64,000 nt of DNA from Natronolimnohabitans innermongolicus JCM 12255 (GTDB lineage Archaea > Halobacteriota > Halobacteria > Halobacteriales > Natrialbaceae): NCBI RefSeq assembly GCF_000337215.1, contig NZ_AOHZ01000041.1, forward strand, positions 1-64,000, given 5' to 3'. The translations under genes were made by a program, and so were the position numbers. Position 1 is the first letter of the stretch, and each line of letters opens with the position of its first letter. Under the pieces are notes generated by a model. The model ran no database searches. It saw only the letters and a list, made by a program, of their open reading frames with translations, and was not told where the DNA came from. Below are positions 34,923-44,094 of the stretch, one piece after another.

Positions 34923-37274
34923 TTAATCTCCGCCGAAGCCGCCGAAGAGTCGACTCCACAGCGATCGGTCGGTCGGCCGCTCGGCCATAACGACCGAACA
35001 GTCGACCTCGTTGACGACGTCGTAGGCGAGCGAGCCGGTCAGCAGCCGCGAGAGCAGGCCGCGTTCGGTCGCACCGATGACGATCAGCGAGTGATCGCGA
35101 GCGGCCGTCGCGATGGCGTCCTCGACGTCGGCGGACGTGTCGACGCGGATCGCAGCGTCCTCGAGGCCGTGGTCGTCAGCCCACTCGCTGAGGAACGCCT
35201 CACCGGCCGCCTGCTCGCCCTCGTCGACGACGTGCAACAGCGTGATCTCGGAGCCGACCTCGTCGCGCAGGTAGCATGCCAGTTCGGCGCTGAGATCGGA
35301 GTCCGGACCGCCCGCGGTCGGGACGAGGACGCGTTCGGGCTCGAGGCCGCGGTCGTTCAGGACGAGGAAGTCACACGGTAGGTCGTGGGTGAGTTCATCG
35401 AGCGGCCGTTCGGCGCGGCCGGCGCTCCAGGCGCGGTCGCCGCCCCACCCCATGACGACCGTGTCGGCTTGCTCGCGGCGAGCCGTGTCGAAGACCTCCT
35501 CGAACGAGCGGTGAGAGACGACGGTCTGGACCTCGACGGGGACGTCGAGGGTCGTGGTGCTCTCTTGAACTTGCGTCATCAGCGCCCGTGATTCCTCGTC
35601 GATCCGCTGGATGTGCTCGGAACCCTCTTGCAGGGGCGTCTGATCCGGCACCTCGACGATGTGGACGGCCTTGACGACGCCGTCGTTGGCCTTCGCGACC
35701 ACGCTGGCAAGCGAGAGAAGCTGCGACTCCGTCCGCGGATTCGAGACGGGAACAACGACGGTATAGTCCTCGTTTCCGGCCGGCTTGGCGACGTTTGCGG
35801 CCGAAACCGCGGCGTCCGGCATCTCCTCGGATCGCGAAAGGATGTAGTCGCTCAGGATCCCTTCCCGGTCGGTCTTGGTTCGCGCGTACACGAAGTACCA
35901 GACGACCGCGAAGACGACGAACACCATGCTGATCGCGGTCGCGAGCGGGTCCATGAAGTAGATCAGCGCGAGCGAGAGGACGAAGCCGGCGATCGGCAGG
36001 AACGGGTAAAACGGCACCTCGAAGTCGGGATCGTACTCCGGCGGATTGGTCTCGCGGAAGACGATCAGCGAGGCGTTGATCAGCGCGTAGACGACCAGGT
36101 GGAGCACGCTCGCCGCACTCGAGAGGATCTCGACGGTCTCGCCGAGCGCGACGATGAAGATGATGATCATAGCACCGGTGACGGCGATCGATCGGTACGG
36201 CGTCGCGAACCGGGGGTGGATCTCGTTGAGCGAGTCGGAGACGATCTTGTCACGACCCATCGCGAAGTTGATCCGGGCCGAGGCGAGGATCGACGCGTTC
36301 GCCGACGACGCGGTCGCGAGCAGCGCTGCGATCGTGATCGACGTCACGCCGACGCCGAGCAGCGAGAACTCGAGAACCGGAAGCTGGTAGTCAAAGACGA
36401 TCTCGGCGGCGTAGGACATCGGCGCGTTCTCGACCGTGTCGAGGAAGAACTCCTCGTGGGGGATCAGGCCCATCAGGATGCCGACGAGGATCGTGTAGAT
36501 GACCATCACGATCCCGACGCTGCCGATGATCGCGATCGGGAGGTTCCGGCCGGGATTCTTGAGTTCCTCGCCGATCGTCGCGATCTTCGCGTAGCCGAGG
36601 TAGGAGACGAACACGAGCGCCGCGCCGGGGAGGATCGCGCCGACGCCTTCGGGCGCGTAGCTACCGTCTGCGGCGACGGTTCCCCAGTCGAACGAGAAGA
36701 AGCCGACGACGGCGAAGATCGTCAGCAGGCCGAGCAAAACAGTGACGATCGCGGTCTGGATGCCGCCGGTCTCCTTCGCGCCGATGTAGTTGACGCCGAC
36801 GAACACGGCGCCGGCGATGACAGCGCCGATCTGGATGTCGGTGAGAACGATCGGACCGAGCGCGATGGTCGGCAGTAAGGCGACCTCACCGAGCCCCGGA
36901 ACCGGAACGACGACTCCGTCGAGGAGATCGGCGAGGTAGCCGCCGAAACCGATGCTGTAGAACGCCGAGGCGAACGCGAGCCCGATCCAGTCGCCCATTC
37001 CGGAGATCGATCCGAACAGCGGTCCGAGCGCGCGGTTGATGTAGTAGTACGCGCCGCCGGCTTTCGGCATCGCCGTCCCGAGTTCGCTCACCGAGAAGGC
37101 GTTGATCATCGCGATCATTCCGCCGATGATAAACGAGAGGACGACCGCCGGACCCGCCTCCTGTGCGGCGATTCCGGGGAGGACGAAGATCCCCGCGCCG
37201 ATCATCGTCCCGATACCGATCGCGAGCGCGGAGATGAGCCCGAGGTCCTTGGCCAACTCCTCGTCGCCGCTCAT
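34923..37274 (-). CDS. APC-family permease with C-terminal Usp domains (paralogue)
   Basis: 783 residues, same plan as the gene at 32217: helix 1 is IGIGTMIGAGIFVLPGIAAQ, then AMPKAGGAYYYINRALG, YLGYAKIATIGEELKNPGRN and SSANASILASARINFAMGRD. Two cytoplasmic Usp-like domains follow (about 497-640 and 650-770); the second ends in SLIVIGATERGLLSRLLTGS, a good GxxGx-type phosphate loop. A TATA-like CTCTATACAC lies about 40 bases before the ATG at 37274. The pair probably arose by duplication; divergence is high, so different substrates are likely. Confidence 0.9.
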   Translation of the reverse strand: MSGDEELAKDLGLISALAIGIGTMIGAGIFVLPGIAAQEAGPAVVLSFIIGGMIAMINAFSVSELGTAMPKAGGAYYYINRALGPLFGSISGMGDWIGLAFASAFYSIGFGGYLADLLDGVVVPVPGLGEVALLPTIALGPIVLTDIQIGAVIAGAVFVGVNYIGAKETGGIQTAIVTVLLGLLTIFAVVGFFSFDWGTVAADGSYAPEGVGAILPGAALVFVSYLGYAKIATIGEELKNPGRNLPIAIIGSVGIVMVIYTILVGILMGLIPHEEFFLDTVENAPMSYAAEIVFDYQLPVLEFSLLGVGVTSITIAALLATASSANASILASARINFAMGRDKIVSDSLNEIHPRFATPYRSIAVTGAMIIIFIVALGETVEILSSAASVLHLVVYALINASLIVFRETNPPEYDPDFEVPFYPFLPIAGFVLSLALIYFMDPLATAISMVFVVFAVVWYFVYARTKTDREGILSDYILSRSEEMPDAAVSAANVAKPAGNEDYTVVVPVSNPRTESQLLSLASVVAKANDGVVKAVHIVEVPDQTPLQEGSEHIQRIDEESRALMTQVQESTTTLDVPVEVQTVVSHRSFEEVFDTARREQADTVVMGWGGDRAWSAGRAERPLDELTHDLPCDFLVLNDRGLEPERVLVPTAGGPDSDLSAELACYLRDEVGSEITLLHVVDEGEQAAGEAFLSEWADDHGLEDAAIRVDTSADVEDAIATAARDHSLIVIGATERGLLSRLLTGSLAYDVVNEVDCSVVMAERPTDRSLWSRLFGGFGGD

Positions 37275-37556
37275 CGTGGTCCCCTCCGTTTCGAGCGTTC
37301 GTCAGGGACCACCAGTGTATAGAGTAACATAATTGGATCCAGAGCGTGCTACACTCTCGGTATCGTGACCGATGGAATCTCGAACCTTAAGAGGTTCGTC
37401 TTCCGTTTTCGATCGGTGCCGATTGTATCGAAACCGGAATATTTCCGGTGTTTGTTCCCGGATCCTGATCGGTGGCAACTATTGACGTGTGCGCTCGAGG
37501 TCGGTGGGGGAGACGGGAGAACGGTATCGGAAGCGACGGAGACCGCGGCCGAGCGA

Positions 37557-37766
37557 TCACTTCGCCGCCCGCTCGAGGATCTGCGTCACAGCCCAGACGA
37601 CCCATAAAAAGATGAGAACGATGAACGCGCCCATTTCGATCCGAACAATCGTGCCGCGCCAGATCGTGAGTACGATCGCGACGACCGCAATCGAGACGGC
37701 GGTCACCGTGAAGACGTCGAAAAACGAAGTCGGCTGACGGATGTTAGGCAGTCGACCAATTCCCAT
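37557..37766 (-). CDS. Small two-span membrane protein
   Basis: 69 residues with two hydrophobic helices, VFTVTAVSIAVVAIVLTIW and MGAFIVLIFLWVVWAVTQIL, and a short polar N terminus. The minus-strand CTATATGG box near 37787-37794 is about 25 bases before the ATG, a leaderless layout. No family recognised. It is divergent from the second trkH and might be an accessory subunit, but only position supports that. Confidence 0.65.
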   Translation of the reverse strand: MGIGRLPNIRQPTSFFDVFTVTAVSIAVVAIVLTIWRGTIVRIEMGAFIVLIFLWVVWAVTQILERAAK

Positions 37767-37894
37767 CGAAAACGCGTACGGGTCGGATCCATATAGTTAC
37801 TCGCCCGACAGACAAAACACGTCGACGGCCCGTCGCACATCGCCAACTCGACCGCGATCGAAAGACGGCGATACTGAGGAATCGAAAAAACGTA

Positions 37895-37900
37895 CTTATA
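37895..37900 (+). promoter_or_regulatory. TATA box upstream of the second trkH
   Basis: TTATAA at 37896-37901 region, within GTACTTATAATGG. Predicted start of transcription near 37925 leaves a leader of about 75 bases that contains a short ORF (ATG 37940) whose stop overlaps the trkH GTG. Confidence 0.5.
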
Positions 37901-38001
37901 ATGGATAACGGTAATAGGGAAGGCCTATTCGGTGGGATTATGTATCGGCAAACAGTCGATGGTCCCGTGCTTTCCGACCAGTCGAAGTCGGGCGTGAAAG
38001 C

Positions 38002-39540
38002 GTGAGCCTCCGCGTCGATTGGCGGGCGAGCGTCTCGCTCACGGGCACCGTCCTCAAGTATATCGCGCTGGCGCTGTTGGTCCCGCTGGCGGTCGCGATC
38101 GTCTACCGGGAGGACATCCTCGTCTTCGTCGCGGCGATCGCGATCACCGTCGCTATCGGGGAGGCCTTCGAGCGACTCGAGCCCGATCCGGACCTGCGGC
38201 CGCGGGAAGCGATGCTGCTCGTCGCGCTCGCCTGGTTTGCGGTTGCGCTCGTCGGGGCGATTCCGTATCTTCTTGCAGGCTACGGGACCGAATCGGCGCT
38301 CAGGCTGCCGATAAACGCCGTATTCGAGTCGATGTCCGGATTCACGACGACCGGCGCCACCGTGATGGCAGAGATTTCCGTCGAGCACCACTCTCACGCG
38401 ATCATGATGTGGCGCCAGCTCACTCAATGGCTCGGGGGGATGGGGATCATCGTCCTGATGATCGCAATTCTACCGGAGCTGGCGGTCAACGGCGCCCAGT
38501 TGGTTCGCCTCGAGGCGCCGGGTCCGGAACTGCAGAAGCTCACGCCGAAGATCGCCGAGACGGCGCGCATCCTCTGGATCGTCTACTTCGGCTTCACGAT
38601 CGTCCTCGTCGGGCTGTTCTACGGACTTCACCTCGTCGGGCTGGCGCCGAACATGTCCTTCTACAACGCGGTCGCACACGCATTTACGACGCTACCGACC
38701 GGCGGATTTTCTCCCGAAGCGAACAGCGTTGCGGCCTTCGGTGCAGTCGTCCAGTGGGTGTTCATTCCGTTCATGATCGTCGCCGGAACCAACTTCGCGC
38801 TGTTCTGGTACGTCTTTCACGACAAACCGACGCGATTTCTGCAGAACACGGAGTTCCGAACGTACGCTGGTGCGATTGCCGTACTCAGCGGACTACTCGG
38901 CGTCTTACTGTACGGTGGCGCCGCTCCTGCTCTCGGCGCTCTCGGCGGAACGACCGAGGGCGTCGGCGAAAACGCGCTCCGCCACGCCCTGTTCCAGATC
39001 GTCTCCCTGTTGAACTCGACCGGGTACGCGACCAGCGACTTCGAACAGTGGGATTCGACCGCCAAGGTCGTCCTGCTGGTAGCCATGTTCATCGGCGGGA
39101 GCGCCGGGTCGACCGGCGGCGGCATCAAGATCATCCGCTGGCTGGTCGTCTTGAAGGTCGCCAGACGGGAACTGACGACCGCCGCACACCCCTCGGCAGT
39201 GCAGCCAATTCGCCTCGGCGGCGCCGTCATCGACGAAGACGTCGTCCGCGGCGTGCTCGGATTCACGCTCCTGTTCTTGCTCGCGTTCGTCGTCGCGACC
39301 GTCTTCATCGCGCTCGACGCGGCCCGGGTCGGCCTCGAACTTTCCGTCCTCGAGGCGATCAGCGCGAGCATCGCGACCATCGGCAATATCGGTCCGGGCT
39401 TTGGCATGGTTGGTCCGTTCGGTGGCTACGGAGACTTTCCGACGTCCTCGAAGCTCGTCATGATCTTTCTCATGTGGATCGGCCGCCTCGAGATCATTCC
39501 GGTGCTCGTCCTGTTTACGGGGGCGTTCTGGAAGCGGTGA
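38002..39540 (+). CDS. trkH: Trk potassium channel subunit TrkH (second copy)
   Basis: 512 residues. Filter loops are SGFTTTGATV, TLPTGGFSPEAN, SLLNSTGYATS and ATIGNIGPGFG. GGSAGSTGGGIKIIRW is the intramembrane loop and FLMWIGRLEIIPVLVLF ends the protein. Only moderately similar to the TrkH at 28359, so not a recent duplicate; it could have a different ion preference or affinity. The GTG at 38002 overlaps the stop of a 21-34-codon upstream frame (GTGA). No TrkA is adjacent, so it probably shares a TrkA encoded nearby. Confidence 0.93.
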   Translation: MSLRVDWRASVSLTGTVLKYIALALLVPLAVAIVYREDILVFVAAIAITVAIGEAFERLEPDPDLRPREAMLLVALAWFAVALVGAIPYLLAGYGTESALRLPINAVFESMSGFTTTGATVMAEISVEHHSHAIMMWRQLTQWLGGMGIIVLMIAILPELAVNGAQLVRLEAPGPELQKLTPKIAETARILWIVYFGFTIVLVGLFYGLHLVGLAPNMSFYNAVAHAFTTLPTGGFSPEANSVAAFGAVVQWVFIPFMIVAGTNFALFWYVFHDKPTRFLQNTEFRTYAGAIAVLSGLLGVLLYGGAAPALGALGGTTEGVGENALRHALFQIVSLLNSTGYATSDFEQWDSTAKVVLLVAMFIGGSAGSTGGGIKIIRWLVVLKVARRELTTAAHPSAVQPIRLGGAVIDEDVVRGVLGFTLLFLLAFVVATVFIALDAARVGLELSVLEAISASIATIGNIGPGFGMVGPFGGYGDFPTSSKLVMIFLMWIGRLEIIPVLVLFTGAFWKR

Positions 39541-39648
39541 TTCGACCGCCGCTTCGGTGACGAGCCGAGTTGAATCGCGCACCTCGGGTCTGGCACAGAC
39601 AGGGCCTCGATTTACCCGTTCGTTGGGCGAGAGATCCACGTGAGACAT

Positions 39649-40830
39649 ATGGACGGAACGATGGAGGCGCTCACCTGGCACGGCGAACAGGACGTCCGCG
39701 TCGACGAGGTTCCCAAACCCGAGGTCGTCAACCCGAGCGACGCGGTGATCGAGATTACAGCGACGGCGATCTGCGGCTCCGATCTCCACCTCTACAACGG
39801 CTACATGCCCGGGATGCGGGAAGGCGACGTGCTGGGTCACGAACCGATGGGCGAGGTCGTCGAGGTCGGCGACGAGGTCGAGACGCTCGAGGTCGGCGAC
39901 CGCGTCGTCGTCCCCTTTACGATCGGCTGTGGCTCCTGCTGGTTCTGCGGCGAGGATATGTACTCGCTGTGCGACAACTCGAACCCGAACGCCGAGGTGG
40001 CCCGCAAGGCGATGGGCCACTCGCCGGCGGGCCTGCTCGGGTTCTCGCACCTGCTCGGCGGCTACGCGGGCGGGCAGGCGGAGTACCTGCGGGTGCCCTA
40101 CGCCGACGTTGGCCCCGTGAAAATCGAGTCGGACCTCCCCGACGAGCAGGTGCTGTTTCTCTCCGATATCTTCCCCACGGGCTACATGGCCGCCGAAAAC
40201 GCCGAGATTGAGCCCGAGGATACGGTCGCCGTCTGGGGCTGTGGCCCGGTCGGCCAGTTCGCCATCCAGAGCGCCTGGATGCTCGGCGCGAATCGCGTGA
40301 TCGCCATCGACAGGATTCAGGAGCGCCTGGATATGGCCAGTTCGCACGGCGACGCGGAGACCATCAACTTCGAACACGAGGACGTCTACGACCGGCTGAT
40401 GGAGATGACCGGCGACCGCGGTCCCGATCGGTGTATCGACGCCGTCGGCACGGAGGCCCACGGGACGGGTCTCAAGGGCGTCACCGAGAAGGTCAAACAG
40501 GAGATGCACCTGCAGGACGACCGCGTCCACGTCCTCCGCCAGGCGATCAAGTGCTGTCGGAAAGGCGGCACGATCTCCGTTCCGGGCGTCTACCTCCGCG
40601 AGGGCGACAACGTGCCGCTCGGGCCGATGATGAACAAGGCGCTGACGATCAAGACCGGCCAGACCCACGTCCAGCGCTACCTCGATCCGTTACTCGAGAA
40701 GATCGAGGACGGCGAGATCGATCCCTCGTTCGTCATCTCACACGAGGAGCCGCTGACGTCGGGGCCGGAGCTCTACGACACGTTCAACCGAAAAGACGAC
40801 GAGTGTATCAAGGTGATGCTGACGCCCTGA
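39649..40830 (+). CDS. Zinc-dependent alcohol dehydrogenase (formaldehyde dehydrogenase-like)
   Basis: 393 residues, medium-chain dehydrogenase family. Catalytic zinc ligands are in [10 protein letters not shown] (Cys) and VLGHEPMGE (His-Glu). The structural zinc lobe is [15 protein letters not shown]. The cofactor fold is [22 protein letters not shown], ending in an acid (VIAID), which favours NAD. An extra helical insert ([20 protein letters not shown]) is typical of the glutathione-independent formaldehyde-dehydrogenase/threonine-dehydrogenase-like subgroup. Starts at 39640 (GTG), 39649 and 39661 are possible; 39649 is a compromise. True substrate unknown. Confidence 0.88.
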   Translation: MDGTMEALTWHGEQDVRVDEVPKPEVVNPSDAVIEITATAICGSDLHLYNGYMPGMREGDVLGHEPMGEVVEVGDEVETLEVGDRVVVPFTIGCGSCWFCGEDMYSLCDNSNPNAEVARKAMGHSPAGLLGFSHLLGGYAGGQAEYLRVPYADVGPVKIESDLPDEQVLFLSDIFPTGYMAAENAEIEPEDTVAVWGCGPVGQFAIQSAWMLGANRVIAIDRIQERLDMASSHGDAETINFEHEDVYDRLMEMTGDRGPDRCIDAVGTEAHGTGLKGVTEKVKQEMHLQDDRVHVLRQAIKCCRKGGTISVPGVYLREGDNVPLGPMMNKALTIKTGQTHVQRYLDPLLEKIEDGEIDPSFVISHEEPLTSGPELYDTFNRKDDECIKVMLTP

Positions 40831-40862
40831 CGGACGGACCGAAACGAACCGTTCGGCGGCGA

Positions 40863-41954
40863 TCAGATCCCGAACGTCGCCCGGAGCATGTCTCGAGTCC
40901 CGGGGCCGAGTCCGACGGCGACGACGGTGATCAGCATCAGGATCGCAAAGCGCGGGTTCTCGTCGAAGATTTCCTCGTTGAAGATCCAGACGACGAAGAC
41001 GGCGGCGGCGAGTTTGACGAACAGGAACGGCCAGGCCGCGCCCATGGTGTCGACGATCGCCGCGTTGACGGGGTGTTTCGGCGCGAGGTTACTCGCGTGG
41101 CCGAAAAACGTCGCGTAGTCGAGACCGATGACGTTCGCGACGCCGTCAACCGCGTGGGCCCAGATAACGACCGCGCCCATGAACCCGGTGCCCGCGTTGA
41201 TCTCGGGAGCGAAGCGCTTGATCGCTTCCCACGTGAGCCACGTCGCGACCGTCGCCCCGACGAGCGTCGTCAACAGGAGCCACGGGTAGAAGGTCGCGTA
41301 CTCCTGGGTCGCCGTGTAGCCGAGGAACGCGAGCGTGACCGCGAGCAATCCAGTTCCGATTCCCGCCAACGGGTACTCGTAGCCCGAAACGTAGTCGTTT
41401 CGGTCGAGCCAGACCGAGACGATAACGGCGATCGCCGCCAGTGCGGCGACGAGGAAGTAGATCAGCGGACTAATCAAGAATCCGGACCACGGGAGTTCGA
41501 TCGCGAGCTCGCCCGTGTCGCGGTAGGCGGCGACGTTCGCGTCCTCGACGGTCCGCAGCGCACCCCCGAACAGCATGAACGGAAACAGCGCGTAAAAGCC
41601 CGCGCGGTAGCGCTGAATGTCGAGACGCCGGATCAAAAAGAGCAGCCCGATGGCTCCCAGGATCAGCGTCGGAATGTAGCCCGCGTAGGAGACGAACGTG
41701 TAGCCGGGTTCAGCGAACGGTCCGTCGTCGGGTCCGGCCTCGCTGATGTGGACCTGTTCCCCGTCGGCCCAGGCGATTCCGCTGCTCCAGCCGTGGGCGT
41801 CTGCAACGACCGGCCCCCAGTAGTACTGCCAGATGATGTCGACGTAGACCCGCTGGGGGAACAACAGGGCGGCGGCCGTCACGCCGACGGCCAGAAGAAC
41901 GACGGTCGCGGCCCAGATACGGACGGCCCCGTACCGCTCGATATACTCGTCCAT
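40863..41954 (-). CDS. DUF63 family membrane protein
   Basis: 363 residues, about eight hydrophobic helices. The sequence matches the archaeal DUF63 pattern: [38 protein letters not shown]-like segment ([21 protein letters not shown]) and [20 protein letters not shown]. Conserved His and Asp in the last motif suggest an enzyme or metal site, but the family has no known function. ATG 41954 gives a short cytoplasmic N terminus before helix 1. Next gene on the same strand is the inositol-phosphatase homologue, 111 bases upstream. Confidence 0.85.
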   Translation of the reverse strand: MDEYIERYGAVRIWAATVVLLAVGVTAAALLFPQRVYVDIIWQYYWGPVVADAHGWSSGIAWADGEQVHISEAGPDDGPFAEPGYTFVSYAGYIPTLILGAIGLLFLIRRLDIQRYRAGFYALFPFMLFGGALRTVEDANVAAYRDTGELAIELPWSGFLISPLIYFLVAALAAIAVIVSVWLDRNDYVSGYEYPLAGIGTGLLAVTLAFLGYTATQEYATFYPWLLLTTLVGATVATWLTWEAIKRFAPEINAGTGFMGAVVIWAHAVDGVANVIGLDYATFFGHASNLAPKHPVNAAIVDTMGAAWPFLFVKLAAAVFVVWIFNEEIFDENPRFAILMLITVVAVGLGPGTRDMLRATFGI

Positions 41955-42065
41955 ACCCGATATCCGGAACGGCGGCCGCTTAACGCTTTCCGATTTTCTG
42001 CAAGCGCTGATAGTCGAGTATCGAAGGGTGTCGGCCCGCTCGAGTCGCCCCCGTCTCCGCCGTCG

Positions 42066-42908
42066 TCACTCGAGTGCGGCGTCGATCTCCCGCGTCGCCG
42101 CCAGCACGTCCGCGTGAAGCGCGCCGTTCGAGGCGACCAGCCCCTCGCTGTCGTGGCGCCAGCGCTCGCCCTCGAGATCCGTCACGGTGCCGCCGGCCGC
42201 ACGCACCATCGCGACGCCGGCGACCGTGTCCCACGGGTTCGCACGCAGGTTCGTCATCGTCCCCTCGAGGGCGCCCGCGGCGACCATCGCGAGCTCGAGT
42301 TGCGCACAGCCGAAGCGACGCATGTCGCCGAAGCGTTCGACGACGGCCCGACTCGCGGTCGCGTACTGATCGCGCTCGTCGTGGTCCCACCAGTAGGTCG
42401 GACAGACGGTGCCGGCCTCGGGATCGTCGACCTCGCTGACCGAGAGGGGCTCGCCGTTGCGAAACGCCCCCGTCGGGCCGACGCGGTAGGCGTCTCCCAG
42501 CGCCGGACAGACCGTCGCGGCCCCGATCGGCTCCCCGTCGCGGACCGCGGCGACGGCCGTTCCGAACGCTCGGATACCGTTGACGTAGTTGTTCGTCCCG
42601 TCGATCGGATCGACGATCCAGGCCGAGCCCGACTCGGGGACCGCCTTCAGCGCGTCCGCCTCCTCGCCGACGATCGGTTCGTCGGGGAAAGCCGCCTCGA
42701 TCTCCTCGATCACCCGCCGCTGAGCGGCGCGGTCGATCTGCGTGACGACGTCCGTCTTGCCGTCCTTGTACTCGACCTCGAGATCGGTTCGGAAGGACGC
42801 CGCCGCCACGTCGGCGCCCGCACGGGCCGCGCTGGCGGCGACGCTCGCTCGTCGGGCGTCCGCGTCCGGTTCCGTCTCTGCATCCGCATCCGCGTCAGGG
42901 TCGGTCAT
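42066..42908 (-). CDS. Inositol monophosphatase family protein
   Basis: 280 residues. Metal-binding motifs are IVGEEAD (Glu), WIVDPIDGTNNYVNG (the DPIDGTxNY signature) and NPWDTVAGVAMVRAAGG (WDxxAG). It should hydrolyse a sugar or inositol phosphate with Mg2+; archaeal members often also act on fructose-1,6-bisphosphate, so the substrate is open. ATG 42908 is chosen because the longer start at 42983 adds a non-halophilic extension. An acidic N-terminal stretch (DADADAETEPDADA) precedes the first helix. Confidence 0.9.
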   Translation of the reverse strand: MTDPDADADAETEPDADARRASVAASAARAGADVAAASFRTDLEVEYKDGKTDVVTQIDRAAQRRVIEEIEAAFPDEPIVGEEADALKAVPESGSAWIVDPIDGTNNYVNGIRAFGTAVAAVRDGEPIGAATVCPALGDAYRVGPTGAFRNGEPLSVSEVDDPEAGTVCPTYWWDHDERDQYATASRAVVERFGDMRRFGCAQLELAMVAAGALEGTMTNLRANPWDTVAGVAMVRAAGGTVTDLEGERWRHDSEGLVASNGALHADVLAATREIDAALE

Positions 42909-43254
42909 GGGTGGAATCGGTCCGACACGGTGAAAAGCGGTTGCACTTCCAGCCGTCGAGTTCGTCTGCACTTCGCCGCTCACTCGAGCCCGTCGGGTCG
43001 CTGGTCCGGACGCTGATCCCGCTCATCGAAGAGCCGATATCGGCCGTATTGGGCCGCCTTCGACGAATGTTACACCCGCGAGGGAGGGGGACTGCCGTGT
43101 CTTCGCTGGCGGTGGTGTCGGTCGGGTAAACTGATGCCGAACGCGGGACGTGACGGATCCTACCGGGACAACCGGGTAGGAAACAAAGTCTCTTCCCCGT
43201 CGTCAGGAGTCACCGGTTCGGGAACGTGTTTTACCAGCCCTATTGAAGGTCGCG

Positions 43255-43415
43255 ATGTCGAACCTATAAAGAAGACAGTAACGCGACGACGGTATCTCGG
43301 CGTCGCTGGTGGAGCCATCGCCGTCGGTCTCGCGGGATGTGCCGACGACGGCGACGGCGATGACGGTCTCGACGATATGGACGACGGTACCGACGACGGC
43401 CTCGAAGACGAGTAA
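43255..43415 (+). pseudogene. Remnant or frameshifted Tat lipoprotein
   Basis: An excellent signal, TRRRYLGVAGGAIAVGLAGC, is followed only by acidic residues and a stop 27 codons after the Cys, with no mature domain. No ATG or GTG precedes it in frame nearby: where ATG is expected the codon is ATA (43266-43268). An ATG at 43255 (MSNL-) is one base out of frame and 20 bases after a TTTTACC box (43229-43235). A single missing base would restore MSN-IKKTVTRRRYL. An in-frame ATG at 43134 would give a 52-residue extension, unlikely for Tat. T6 at 43445-43450 may end the transcript. Confidence 0.45.
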
Positions 43416-43591
43416 CGACACCGTCGGGCGGCTGTCGACTGCGATTTTTTCGGAACACGACTCGAGAGCGACAGCGTCATCGCTGACTCGAGCGGGGCGC
43501 CAGTACTCGACACCGCCTCTCTCGAGTGGTCAGGGACGAGAGACTGATCGTTCCGCTATCGATCGGGTGATTTCCGCAGAAGTTTTGCGAG

Positions 43592-43612
43592 GGCAAGACG
43601 CTCCGTCTTGCC
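43592..43612. repeat. Perfect hairpin 3' of tRNA-Leu
   Basis: GGCAAGACG and CGTCTTGCC form a 9-base stem with a 3-base loop, 14 bases beyond the tRNA 3' end. Eight bases of the tRNA end (TGCGAGGG) also recur at 43586-43593. It may aid transcript end formation or be a trace of an insertion. Confidence 0.6.
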
Positions 43613-43626
43613 GCACTTTGTGACAG

Positions 43627-43709
43627 TGCGAGGGGAGGGAATCGAACCCACGAACCCCTACGGGAGCGGATCTTGAGTCCGCCGCCGTTGACCGCTTGGC
43701 TACCCTCGC
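43627..43709 (-). tRNA. tRNA-Leu (anticodon CAA)
   Basis: 83 nucleotides without encoded CCA. The acceptor stem GCGAGGG/CCCTCGC pairs fully. The anticodon arm is GCGGA, loop CTCAAGA, TCCGC, so the anticodon is CAA, reading UUG. A long variable arm (about GCTCCCGTAGGGGT) marks a class II tRNA, as expected for leucine. The T loop is GGTTCGATTCC. The D arm contains AGCCAAGCGGTCAACGGC. No intron is seen at 37/38. Confidence 0.95.
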
Positions 43710-43836
43710 ACGCAACAGCAACTTTCGCCCTCACGAGGTTAAATCGTCCGATTCGGGTTCGCGACTCGAGGCGGCGGCCGAACGCGACGGCGCCGGTCTG
43801 GAAACGCTTAGGGCCCTCCGTGCGGTAGCGAGAGCC

Positions 43837-44064
43837 GTGAGCGAGAATCGCGTCGTTCAGGGGCGGATGGTCACGGCAACGAAACTCGCGGAGCTCATCG
43901 AGGACGACTCCGTCATGGAAGTCGACTCGATCGAAGAAGCCGACAGAGCGTGTCCCGACTGCGGCGGCGACGTCCTCGAGGTGACGTACATGCCGTCGGT
44001 CACCGAACTGGTCACGGGCTGGAAGTGCCAGGACTGCGACTGGAAGGAGGCGGACCGGGACTGA
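43837..44064 (+). CDS. DUF5795 family zinc-binding protein
   Basis: 75 residues from GTG 43837: SENRVVQGRMVTATKLAELIEDD, then CPDCGGDVLEVTYMP and a second knuckle CQDCDW. The four Cys make a zinc ribbon. The compact sequence is highly conserved among haloarchaea in my recollection, yet has no assigned function. An in-frame ATG at 43696 lies in the tRNA gene and is rejected. Convergent with the DedA gene. Confidence 0.8.
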   Translation: MSENRVVQGRMVTATKLAELIEDDSVMEVDSIEEADRACPDCGGDVLEVTYMPSVTELVTGWKCQDCDWKEADRD

Positions 44065-44070
44065 GTCGCG

Positions 44071-44076
44071 AAAAAA
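44071..44076 (-). terminator. T6 tract ending the DedA transcript
   Basis: Read on the minus strand, TTTTTT starts 18 bases after the DedA stop (44095). Oligo-T is the usual archaeal termination signal. It lies in the 30-base gap of a convergent pair. Confidence 0.45.
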
Positions 44077-44094
44077 TACGATCTACTTCTTGTC

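Noticed and set aside
34683-34959. Small ORFs between the convergent APC genes
   Set aside because: Basic, Ser/Arg-rich peptides on both strands with no start signals or conserved motif.
40431-43016. An 861-codon plus-strand frame over the ADH end, DUF63 and phosphatase genes
   Set aside because: Lacks stops only because of GC bias; the minus strand carries recognised families with proper motifs.
43477-43734. Short protein frames across the tRNA-Leu
   Set aside because: They coincide with a perfectly folding tRNA and a hairpin.
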